This document shows positions 1-8,451 of a stretch of DNA of 64,000 nt, one piece after another. The notes under the pieces are model-generated. The model saw only the letters and a list, made by a program, of their open reading frames with translations. It did not search any database and was not told the origin of the DNA. The translations under genes and the position numbers were made by a program. Position 1 is the stretch's first letter, and every line of letters begins with the position of its first letter. This DNA is from an uncultured Algibacter sp. (GTDB lineage Bacteria; Bacteroidota; Bacteroidia; Flavobacteriales; Flavobacteriaceae): contig NZ_CANLGU010000004.1 in NCBI RefSeq assembly GCF_947490405.1, positions 186,001-250,000 on the forward strand, written 5' to 3'.

Positions 1-1538
1 GAGTAGTATTGTGGAAAGGTCCACAAGTCTACCTCATTTATAAAATCAATACTCGTTGCAGAATTATGAATTTCAAACTCTGGACCTACCAGTTTTGCAC
101 TATCAAATTCTGAATTCGGTACATAGGCAGGTAAATAAAAGTTAAATACATGTGGTGCAGCAAGTGGAGATTGCCCTGTAGCTTGATAAAAGTTATAGGC
201 AACATTCCAGTTTTCACTAGTTTCATTATCTAGGTCAAGTTGTCTTGCCACATTGAAATAGCGAATCATAGGTTCTACTAATTTTCCGTTTTTAGGATCG
301 TCAATCCAACTACAACTTCTAGCTTCTTCATCTAATAAAATAGCTTTAATTACCGCTTTCATATCACCTCTAACACCTTTAGTATTATTAAAAGCAGCAC
401 TTACTCTAGAGATATAAGCTGGTGATGGATTGGATTTTACAAGTTGTTGGATTAAGCGTATAGCAATAAATGGCCCCACATTTTGATGGTTGAATAGATT
501 ATCTATAGCAGCATCAATATCTTGCATTCCAGATTGCCCACTAGGAACCACTTGACCGTTTAGTAAGCGTTTTTCACCAGGTTCATGAAACTCATCATAC
601 ATGGCCATAGGTATATCTTTTATGGCTAGATAGTGATTTACACCAAAGCGAGGTGTTACGCCCCAAGGATTTTCCATAACATCAGCAGGACCAAGTCCTG
701 TGAATATTTTTGCGAACTCTTTTATATCATTGTTGTTATAAGTAGGAACCCGGTCGCCGTTACCATCTAAAACATAACTACCATCTTGGTTCATTTCATA
801 AAGACCTATAGTAAAAAGTTGCATGATTTCTCTAGCAAAGTTTTCATCAGGATGAATGTTTTCTTCTGGATTACTTCTGGGGTTATTATAATGACTTAGA
901 TAAATCCCCATCATGGGATGAAGTGTTACCTCTCGCAGCAAATTCTTGAAATTCCCAAAAGCATTGTCTTTTAATACATCATAATAATCACCTAAGCCAA
1001 TACCATAATCACCAAGGTTAGACTCTCTAGAGATAACTAAAATTTCACTTAACGCCAGAGCAATTCGTTGTCTGAGTAAATCTTCATTTCCAATGTTGCT
1101 TTCCCACCATGCATATTGAAAATGAACCCAAAAAGGTCCAAAATAGTCATCCTCACTACCGCCATTAGCAACAAATCTATTTAAAGCTTTATCATAAACA
1201 GTTTGAGTTAAAGTACCCATAGATTGCGAATTCAAATCGAACTGCTGGTCAATCCAATCTTCATATGTGCCTTCAGCTACTGTTTTAATATAATCTAAAT
1301 CAGTACCAAAAGTGGCTTGCGCTAAAAATCGAGAGGTTTCAAGTAAACGTCCATCTAGCCCTGTGCCGTTTATTGTGTTGTTATCACTAGCTATTTCATT
1401 CCATCCTATACGATCTTCTTGACTGCTGGAAGTCACTGTTATACCATTACTATGGCCAGCACCTAAATAGTCACTGTATTGTTGCGAAAAGAAACAAATC
1501 GGTAAACATAAAAACAGGTAGAGTAGGTGGTGTTTCAT
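1..1538 (-). CDS. DUF1800 family protein, 3' part cut off by window start
   Basis: Open minus-strand frame from ATG at 1538 (MKHHLLYLFLCLPICFFSQQYSDYLGAGHS..., signal peptide-like) to the window edge; contains HEPGEKRLLNGQVVPSGQ...NVGPFIAIRLIQQLVKSNPSPAYISRV, typical of DUF1800. Not in the ORF track because it runs off the window. Confidence 0.85.
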   Translation of the reverse strand, partial: MKHHLLYLFLCLPICFFSQQYSDYLGAGHSNGITVTSSSQEDRIGWNEIASDNNTINGTGLDGRLLETSRFLAQATFGTDLDYIKTVAEGTYEDWIDQQFDLNSQSMGTLTQTVYDKALNRFVANGGSEDDYFGPFWVHFQYAWWESNIGNEDLLRQRIALALSEILVISRESNLGDYGIGLGDYYDVLKDNAFGNFKNLLREVTLHPMMGIYLSHYNNPRSNPEENIHPDENFAREIMQLFTIGLYEMNQDGSYVLDGNGDRVPTYNNNDIKEFAKIFTGLGPADVMENPWGVTPRFGVNHYLAIKDIPMAMYDEFHEPGEKRLLNGQVVPSGQSGMQDIDAAIDNLFNHQNVGPFIAIRLIQQLVKSNPSPAYISRVSAAFNNTKGVRGDMKAVIKAILLDEEARSCSWIDDPKNGKLVEPMIRYFNVARQLDLDNETSENWNVAYNFYQATGQSPLAAPHVFNFYLPAYVPNSEFDSAKLVGPEFEIHNSATSIDFINEVDLWTFPQYY

Positions 1539-1710
1539 GCATTTTTTTTTATTGTTAACTATTAAATTGTAGGTTTTTTAAACAGATAACGATTCAAATA
1601 TAGTTAAAAACCAGTCAACTAACTTATTTTTTCGATGAATGGTAAATTCACTTTATATTAACATCATAAATAGAGTTTTATTGTTTAATTTGAACATTAT
1701 AAAAGTATAT

Positions 1711-2208
1711 ATGTTAAAAATTGAAGAAGCAAATTCAATTCAAAATTTTATTGAAATTGAGAAATTGGCAGACATTATTTGGCGAGAACATTACATTCCA
1801 ATTGTTGGTAAACCGCAAATAGACTATATGCTTAAAAAGTTTCAGTCTGCTGAAGCTATTAAAGAACAAATAGAAGTAGGTTTTGAATATTACCTAATTT
1901 ATTTTGATGGCAAACCAGTGGGTTACATTTCAATTAAGCCAGAAATTAATGCGTTGTTTTTGAGTAAAATATATGTTTTAAGTAACCACAGGGGAAAGAA
2001 AATAGGTAAATCTGCAATGCAATTTATAGAAGCCAAAGCTAAAGGGTACCAACTAAAAAATATCCGGTTAACAGTAAATATAAACAATACAAACTCTATT
2101 AAAGCCTACGAGAAATTAGGTTTTAAAAATGTGGGGCCTTTAGTAACAGATATTGGAAATGGATTTATAATGGATGATTATGAGATGGTAAAATTAGTAA
2201 AAAGTTAA
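1711..2208 (+). CDS. GNAT family N-acetyltransferase
   Basis: ORF 1639..2208; more likely start MLKIEEANS at 1711; acetyl-CoA motif region VLSNHRGKKIGKSAMQFIEAKAK and C-terminal NTNSIKAYEKLGFK. Confidence 0.85.
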   Translation: MLKIEEANSIQNFIEIEKLADIIWREHYIPIVGKPQIDYMLKKFQSAEAIKEQIEVGFEYYLIYFDGKPVGYISIKPEINALFLSKIYVLSNHRGKKIGKSAMQFIEAKAKGYQLKNIRLTVNINNTNSIKAYEKLGFKNVGPLVTDIGNGFIMDDYEMVKLVKS

Positions 2209-2233
2209 AAGTGTAATAATCATATTCACTAAA

Positions 2234-2662
2234 TCATCCCTCTATAACATCTTTATATTCCTCAAAAAAAGCCTCAAAACGCAGCATGTTTTCATTAAAG
2301 AATTCCATAACATCGCGCCACGAATTCTTATTATGTATAGATACTTTTTGCTCTAAAGGCAAGTAAATTCTAGAAATCTCTTTGTGGTTCTCTAGAATAT
2401 ATTCCTCATCATAAATTGCATCAGGTAAGTATTCATCTAACAGAATCGATTTTAAAGCAAGGAGCTTTTCCCAGTATTTTATACGGTATTCTAAATCATC
2501 TTCAAGGTCTAAAGCCACTAGAGCCTTTTTATTATCAAAATAAAATTTAAAACTTAAACCTTTCAATTTGGTATCATACAAAATCCACTTTCTTGGAAAG
2601 GATTTTCCAAAGCTTGTCCAAAACTCTTGTCTTAAGCGTCTAGATTCTTCTTTACTGAACAT
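2234..2662 (-). CDS. DUF4268 domain-containing protein
   Basis: 142 aa ORF, MFSKEESRRLRQEFWTSFGKSFPRKWILYDTKLKGLSFKFYFD, typical of the family. Confidence 0.75.
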   Translation of the reverse strand: MFSKEESRRLRQEFWTSFGKSFPRKWILYDTKLKGLSFKFYFDNKKALVALDLEDDLEYRIKYWEKLLALKSILLDEYLPDAIYDEEYILENHKEISRIYLPLEQKVSIHNKNSWRDVMEFFNENMLRFEAFFEEYKDVIEG

Positions 2663-2679
2663 TTAAAATCTTCAATTTT

Positions 2680-2759
2680 GTCATTCCTGCGAAGGCAGGA
2701 ATCCATTTTAATATATTTTAGTTTCAATTGATGAGATTCCTGCTTTCGCAGGAATGACA
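2680..2759. repeat. Inverted repeat TGTCATTCCTGCgaagGCAGGAATC / GATTCCTGCtttcGCAGGAATGACA (dispersed palindromic repeat type)
   Basis: Two palindromic units in opposite orientation at 2680-2703 and 2734-2758, just after the ZIP gene stop; a related unit GTCATTCTCGCGAAAGCGAGAATCTA lies at 4424-4449. Confidence 0.8.
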
Positions 2760-2761
2760 AC

Positions 2762-3436
2762 CTAAATCAAATAAGCAATACCAACTCCTAAAATAATAGC
2801 TACAAATTTAGACATGTTAAACTTGTGTCCCTCACCACTTTCAAATAAAATGGTAGTCGAAATATGGAAAAACACACCAATAACCACTGCATTAATAGCG
2901 TGGGCATAATCTGCAATCATGCTAGAGGTATGCGAAATCCAAGTTCCCAAAGGCGTCATTAAAGCAAATACAATTAAAAAGCTTGCGATTTGAAGTTTGG
3001 AGTAGTTAGATTGTAATAAAAACATAGTAATCAATGTAGCAATGGGGATTTTATGAATCAAAACTCCATAAACCATATCATTATGGTCATGAATAGAAAA
3101 CCCTTCTAAAAAGCTATGAATACATAAACTAATAAAAAGTAACCAAGGGAAATCTGTTTCGTCTTTATGTATATGCACATGCCCATGTTCAGCACCTTTA
3201 GAGAACAATTCCAAAACAATTTGCAGCATAATACCGCACATAATAAACAACCCTGTTTTTTTAGTCTCTAAATGATTATAAACTTCAGGAAGCAACTCAA
3301 AAAGCGTGAGCGCCAATAAAAAAGCACCACTAAAAGAGAGTAGAAGCTTAGTATTCCAAGACTTTTGCTTTTTTGTAAAAAAAGTTAAAGCAAACCCAAA
3401 GGCAACAGCAAGAAAGGGTAAAATAAATTTATTCAT
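2762..3436 (-). CDS. ZIP family metal transporter
   Basis: 224 aa membrane protein; HGHVHIHKDE loop and SLCIHSFLEGFSIHDHNDMVYGVLIHKIPIA, as in ZIP TM4/TM5. Confidence 0.85.
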   Translation of the reverse strand: MNKFILPFLAVAFGFALTFFTKKQKSWNTKLLLSFSGAFLLALTLFELLPEVYNHLETKKTGLFIMCGIMLQIVLELFSKGAEHGHVHIHKDETDFPWLLFISLCIHSFLEGFSIHDHNDMVYGVLIHKIPIATLITMFLLQSNYSKLQIASFLIVFALMTPLGTWISHTSSMIADYAHAINAVVIGVFFHISTTILFESGEGHKFNMSKFVAIILGVGIAYLI

Positions 3437-3520
3437 TTAAAAATAAAAACGATTCAATTATTAAATAACGATTATAAATATTCATGAGAGTTAGGTTATA
3501 AAAAGCGGGAATAGCATTCC

Positions 3521-4252
3521 TTATTTAAATATCATCACTAAACGTTCTGATGCTTTCGGATTAAACTTACCTAATTTATAATCGCCAAAAACATCAAATA
3601 AATGCACACCAGCCTCCTCAAAAAGCACCTCAAAATCAGCTAGAGTAAATCCACGCACTCGCTCCTGAAAATTGTATAATGTTTCGTCTGCCGTAAAAGT
3701 AATATCTTTTATAATATAACCAGCATCCACATAACGTTTTAAATGGAATTCAATATTATCAACCGTTTTTACTTCTTCAGGCACTAAATTATCAATAACA
3801 AACTCACTATTCATAAAATCAATAACCCCAAAACCAAATTCATTTAAATTAGATTTAATAGCTTTTATCGTGTTTAAGTTATCTTCATTTTTATCAAAAT
3901 ACCCAAAACTAGTAAACAAATTAAAAACCGCATCAAACTTTGTGTGGTAAGGCTTGCACATGTTGTGTACATCAAATTTCAAACGGTGATTCTCAAACTG
4001 TTTTGCAAAGTCAATACTATTTTCACTTAAATCTACCCCAGTAACATCGTAACCAATTTTATTCAAATAGCGTGCATGTCTGCCTTTTCCGCAGGCCAAA
4101 TCTAAAATCGTCCCATGCTCTGGGATATTTAAATAGGCTGTAAGCGTGTCCATAAAAGCATGCGCCTCTGTATCATCTCTATCCTTATATAAAATGTGGT
4201 AAAATGGTGTGTCAAACCAAGAAGTAAACCATTTAGAAGTATCGTTCGTCAT
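3521..4252 (-). CDS. Class I SAM-dependent methyltransferase
   Basis: ILDLACGKGRHARYLNKIGYDVTGVDLSENSI motif I. Confidence 0.85.
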   Translation of the reverse strand: MTNDTSKWFTSWFDTPFYHILYKDRDDTEAHAFMDTLTAYLNIPEHGTILDLACGKGRHARYLNKIGYDVTGVDLSENSIDFAKQFENHRLKFDVHNMCKPYHTKFDAVFNLFTSFGYFDKNEDNLNTIKAIKSNLNEFGFGVIDFMNSEFVIDNLVPEEVKTVDNIEFHLKRYVDAGYIIKDITFTADETLYNFQERVRGFTLADFEVLFEEAGVHLFDVFGDYKLGKFNPKASERLVMIFK

Positions 4253-4256
4253 ATAT

Positions 4257-4449
4257 TTTTTAGGGGGTTACCACGCCCAAAAGCGTGGTCAGGCTTTCCG
4301 TTACAAGTCCTCGCTCGTACCTCGCTGTGGGCTTTCCACTGCAATCCTTAACCCATTATCCGCTAATGCTAGTTATTCAAAAATATTGCTTGGGGCTTTT
4401 TGCCTCAAGTTTTCCTTTAAAAATGTCATTCTCGCGAAAGCGAGAATCT
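4257..4449 (+). repeat. Dispersed intergenic element, copy A (plus a palindromic GTCATTCTCGCGAAAGCGAGAAT unit)
   Basis: CGTTACAAGTCCTCGCTCGTACCTCGCTGTGGGCTTTCC (4299-4337) is identical to the complement of 26040-26078. Confidence 0.8.
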
Positions 4450-4596
4450 AAAATAACGATTTTTGTTTCCGACTCAAAAAATCAAAAATGAAATCAAAAA
4501 AACACCTTTATTCTTGATTATTGATCGCAGATGGTTTCTAAAAATCTTTATTTGGCGCAAAATTACATTATTTTTGCAACCTATCAGACGAAAAAA

Positions 4597-5754
4597 ATGG
4601 AAGAAAATTTCAATATGGTAGCCAAAACGTTGTTTGGCTTTGAAGAACTCTTAGAGAAAGAACTCACCCAACTCGGTGCACAACATGTAAAAAAAGGCAT
4701 TCGTAATGTGTCTTTTTCAGGTGATAAAGGGTTTATGTACAAAGCCAATTTGGGTTTGCGTACAGCCATTAAAATATTGAAACCTATTCACACATTTAAC
4801 GTTAATAGTGAGCAAGATTTATACAAAAAAATCTATGCTATGGATTGGAGTGCATATTTAAAACCAACAGGATCTTTGGCTATAGATGCAACCATCCATT
4901 CTGATTTGTTTTCACATTCCCTTTACATTGCCCAAAAAACCAAAGACGCTATAGTCGATAAATTTAGAGATACTGATGGCCAACGGCCAAACGTAGATTT
5001 AAAGTTTCCAGACCTTAAAATAAACGTACATATTGATAGGCGTAAATGTACCATATCTTTGGATTCATCAGGAGATTCTCTGCATAAACGCGGCTATAAA
5101 ACCGCTACTAATATTGCACCCATAAACGAAGTATTGGCAGCAGGACTCATTATGCTCTCTGGTTGGGATGGGCAGTCTAATTTTATGGATCCTATGTGTG
5201 GTTCTGGTACCATGCTTATCGAAGCAGCAATGATAGCCTGTAACATACCACCAAACCTAATGCGAAAAGAATTCGCATTCGAGCGATGGCAGGATTGGGA
5301 TGTCGATTTATTTGAAAAAATAGAAGAATCGCTACTGGGAAAAACTCGCGACTTTCATCATAAAATTATAGGTTACGATAAAGCCCCAAGTGCCGTTGCT
5401 AAAGCCAGAGATAACGTAAAAAACGCTCAATTAGATGATTTTATTGAGGTTAAGCACGAAGATTTTTTCAAAACCCAAAAAGGCGGCGATGAAAAACTCC
5501 ACATGGTATTTAATCCACCATACGGCGAGCGTTTAAATATCGATATGGAAGAATTTTACGCCAACATTGGCGATACTTTAAAACAAAACTACCCAGGAAC
5601 AGATGCTTGGTTTATTACTTCAAATTTAGATGCTTTAAAACATGTAGGCTTGCGCCCTTCAAGAAAAATACAACTCTATAACGCTAAATTAGAATCACGT
5701 TTAGTAAAGTACGTGATGTACGAAGGGAGTAAGAAGGGTAAGTATATGAAGTAG
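4597..5754 (+). CDS. THUMP domain-containing class I SAM-dependent RNA methyltransferase (RlmL/YpsC-type)
   Basis: ORF 4531..5754, likely start MEENFNMVAKTLFGFEELLEKEL at 4597; DPMCGSGTMLIEAAMIA and FNPPYGERL motifs. Confidence 0.9.
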   Translation: MEENFNMVAKTLFGFEELLEKELTQLGAQHVKKGIRNVSFSGDKGFMYKANLGLRTAIKILKPIHTFNVNSEQDLYKKIYAMDWSAYLKPTGSLAIDATIHSDLFSHSLYIAQKTKDAIVDKFRDTDGQRPNVDLKFPDLKINVHIDRRKCTISLDSSGDSLHKRGYKTATNIAPINEVLAAGLIMLSGWDGQSNFMDPMCGSGTMLIEAAMIACNIPPNLMRKEFAFERWQDWDVDLFEKIEESLLGKTRDFHHKIIGYDKAPSAVAKARDNVKNAQLDDFIEVKHEDFFKTQKGGDEKLHMVFNPPYGERLNIDMEEFYANIGDTLKQNYPGTDAWFITSNLDALKHVGLRPSRKIQLYNAKLESRLVKYVMYEGSKKGKYMK

Positions 5755-5822
5755 CACATTTCTATTATAAAACGTTATTCGATATAAAATTTAATCGTGT
5801 TGTTGGTAATTTAAAGGTTGCA

Positions 5823-6179
5823 CTATATGTCGTATATTACAAAATGCCAAGGCACTCTTATTGTATCTATCTTGAAACCGGGATCCGTAGACGGTTTCGA
5901 TTGATTTGCCCAAATTAAAACCTCAAACCCAGTATTTTGTTGGTATCTTAATGTTATCATAGTATATTCAGAATCCATCCTTTCAAAATAGTTTTCGGCT
6001 GTTAATTGTACAATATAATTTGAGTCATTAACAAGTCTTTCAGGTAAAATTACTTTATACCCAATATCGGATCCACTAATAGAACCTGGTACTATGCTTG
6101 TGGTTATAGTTATTCCTGGAGTAGCTTTCAAGATGCTACCATCTGCGGCAATTTTGCCCATGGCTATTGGTGTTAACAT
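5823..6179 (-). CDS. Hypothetical protein (118 aa)
   Basis: Clean ORF with ATG; no family recognised. Confidence 0.6.
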   Translation of the reverse strand: MLTPIAMGKIAADGSILKATPGITITTSIVPGSISGSDIGYKVILPERLVNDSNYIVQLTAENYFERMDSEYTMITLRYQQNTGFEVLIWANQSKPSTDPGFKIDTIRVPWHFVIYDI

Positions 6180-6221
6180 AACTTTGAATTTTAAAAGATT
6201 AGTAAATTGATTTTAATATTC

Positions 6222-6360
6222 CGCTTATCGGTCTCGGCTATGAGTAGTTGCGTGGGTTAGCACTTAACTTTGCGAGTACACACCAAGCTGAAAATCCGCT
6301 AGGATTTTCAGAAGTAGGCGAGAACAAGCAATTACTTATAGCCATTGTTGTGTTTAGTAC
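6222..6360 (-). repeat. Palindromic attC-like / terminal element A
   Basis: Outer imperfect stem GGCTATGAGTAGTTGC (6236-6251) / GCAATTACTTATAGCC (6328-6343); inner perfect 10-bp hairpin CTGAAAATCC-GCTA-GGATTTTCAG (6288-6311); ends with GTTGTGTTTAGTAC (6347-6360), the inverted match of 7543-7556. Confidence 0.7.
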
Positions 6361-6362
6361 TT

Positions 6363-7530
6363 TTAATTGTCTTTATTAGTTCCATCTCCATCTTTTTCCT
6401 TGTCTTTTGTTAGGTCAGAATTTGGGTTTTTATAGTATATATTGTTAAAAATATCAATAGTTGAGGGTTCTTTAGATTCAGTTTGGTAGTTGTTAAAAAA
6501 CTCAAGGACTGAATTTGGCACTTCTTTAGGTTTTTTAATTTCGTTTAAGTATTCGGACAAATAATCATAATTTTTGGATTCATTTGTTCTCGTCCATCTA
6601 TCAATTACTCTTTGAACCGCCTTATTTTTAGTTTTTTGATATTCTCGTTCATCTTCGAGTCTAACTTCCTTGATTTCATTAATAGAGTCTTCTTTTACAC
6701 TCGAATTTAATTTTTCCTTTGCAAATTTTAAGAAAAAGTCAGCTTGATAGATTAAAATTCTAAAACCAGTTTCGTCGTAAAATTCCTTAATTAGTTCTTC
6801 TCGTGGTCGTATTGTTTGACCTTTAAATTTCAACCACCAATCATCTTTTCTGTCGTCAGTAACAAAGATTATGGTGTTCTTTTGAAGATTTGGATTTTCT
6901 TATTAATTGTTTCCAAACTATTAAGTCTCCATATAGCTTTCTTTTTCCTTTATTCTTTTTTTCAGCTATATCAGAAAAACCAGGTGGTATTTTTTTGTCA
7001 TAACGAATTTCTCCTTCATCATATATTTCGTTTAATTCAGATTCAGAATAATTATCGCCTACTTTATCTTTAAATAATTTTGTTATTTCTGGAAGGATTG
7101 CATCGTTCTTTAAATATTCTGGATGTTTTTCAGATTGTTTAACTAAATCACTTTTTATTTTATTGAATTTAGTTGATATCTCTTTATTTATTTTTTCGAT
7201 TGAGATTAATGGATGTCTTCTATATTGTTTTAGTTCTTTTTCAATTTTACTAAAGTGTTCATCAAGTTTTTTCCCTATTTCGGAATAAGCTTCTTCTTGA
7301 GATTTAATTACAGAAATCCGATTACTATGAAATTCATAACCAGCTTGAAAAGGAAGCCAAATCCTATCTTTATATTCAGTTATGGTATCTATAAAGTCTT
7401 TTCTTGTTTCTTTACTATACCTATATAAATTCAACAAAGTGTTCGCATCAAAAGCAATGAGTCCATTTTCCCATATATCTTTAATTTCGTCTTCGTTCGG
7501 AGGATAAAATCCAAAAAACTTTTCTTTCAT
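6363..7530 (-). pseudogene. PIN-like domain protein, split by a +1 frameshift (ORFs 6856..7530 and 6363..6833 are one gene)
   Basis: The upstream ORF ends ...GDLIVWKQLIRKSKSS|KEHHNLCY*. Skipping one A of the AAAA run (coding strand; + strand TTTT 6880-6883) gives SSKNTIIFVTDDRKDDWWLKFKGQTIRPREELIKEFYDETG, continuous with the downstream ORF. N-terminus LIAFDANTLLNLYRYS is PIN-like. Confidence 0.8.
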
Positions 7531-7542
7531 TTGCTTTTGTTT

Positions 7543-7602
7543 GTATTAAACACAACGTTTAGATATGGTTTCGTTTTAATGAACTATATCGTTCGATAAG
7601 CG
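7543..7602 (+). repeat. Palindromic attC-like / terminal element B
   Basis: GTATTAAACACAAC (7543-7556), inverted match to 6347-6360 with one mismatch; inner palindrome GATATGGTT (7562-7570) / AACTATATC (7582-7590); ends CGATAAGCG (7594-7602), inverted match to 6222-6230. Confidence 0.65.
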
Positions 7603-7707
7603 AAGTTAGAAATTTCTTACTAAAAAGTCAATAAGTACTTATACGTATTTACAAACAATACATGCCAATAATTAAACGCATTGCGTACCTTTAAATAAAA
7701 CAAACTC

Positions 7708-8187
7708 ATGGCATTTAATCACATTTTTAAAGCTAAAGTAAACTGGCAATTAGGTAATAATGAAACCACACAAAGTCCAAAAGGTTTTAGTAGAAACCAT
7801 GTGGTAACCATTGCTAATAAAAAAACACCTCTAGAGGTATCAGCAGCTAAACCATTTAGAGGCGATGAGACCCTTTATAATCCAGAAGATTTATTGTTAT
7901 CGGCTTTGGCGTCTTGCCACATGATGTCTTATCTATACGTTTGCGCACAACATAACATAGCGGTTTTAAATTATGAGGATAACGCTGAAGCTGTTTTAGA
8001 GGTAGAAGGGTCGGGTAGTGGACGCTTTAAAAAAGTAACTTTAAACCCTGTGGTTACTATAAAAGATGCCTCAAAAAAAGAGCTTGCTAAAACGCTTCAT
8101 GAAAAAGCCAATGGGTTGTGTTTTATTGCTAATTCTTGTAATTTTCTTGTGGTGCATGATGCTGAAATAGTAATAGACGCGCATTAG
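7708..8187 (+). CDS. OsmC family protein (peroxiredoxin-like)
   Basis: NPEDLLLSALASCHMMSYLYVCA and CFIANSCNFLV: the paired OsmC cysteines. Confidence 0.9.
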   Translation: MAFNHIFKAKVNWQLGNNETTQSPKGFSRNHVVTIANKKTPLEVSAAKPFRGDETLYNPEDLLLSALASCHMMSYLYVCAQHNIAVLNYEDNAEAVLEVEGSGSGRFKKVTLNPVVTIKDASKKELAKTLHEKANGLCFIANSCNFLVVHDAEIVIDAH

Positions 8188-8218
8188 AGGTGCAATAGTT
8201 TTGGTTTGTAAAACAGAC

Positions 8219-8390
8219 TTTAGCGGATTAACCCGCGTTAGGGATAGTAGTGGCATCCTTTTTAAAAGCGGGAAACTATAAATTTGTATTGGAACTGGAG
8301 TTTTACAGATTGCCACATCGCTAACTCCTGGCAATGATTTTTAAAAAGATATAACGGATAGCCCGACCCCTTGTGGGTAACGCCCAAATT
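8219..8390 (-). repeat. Dispersed intergenic element, copy B
   Basis: AGCCCGACCCCTTGTGGGTAACGCCCAAAT (8360-8389) is identical to 26082-26111; the other end carries CCCGCGTTAGGGAT, also in copy C. Confidence 0.8.
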
Positions 8391-8451
8391 ATTTAATATT
8401 GTATTTGTACTTATTATGTGCAGATTGATACGTTATGCTTTTTCGCAATAA

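Noticed and set aside
4209-4491. ORFs 4209..4451 and 4285..4491
   Set aside because: Read-throughs of a dispersed non-coding repeat (copy A) overlapping the methyltransferase start.
6363-7530. Programmed ribosomal frameshift in the PIN-like gene
   Set aside because: The needed shift is +1 at TCA-AAA-G, not a classical -1 slippery heptamer; a one-base homopolymer insertion or sequencing error is simpler.
8071-8334. Minus-strand ORF 87 aa
   Set aside because: Overlaps the osmC 3' end antisense and repeat copy B.
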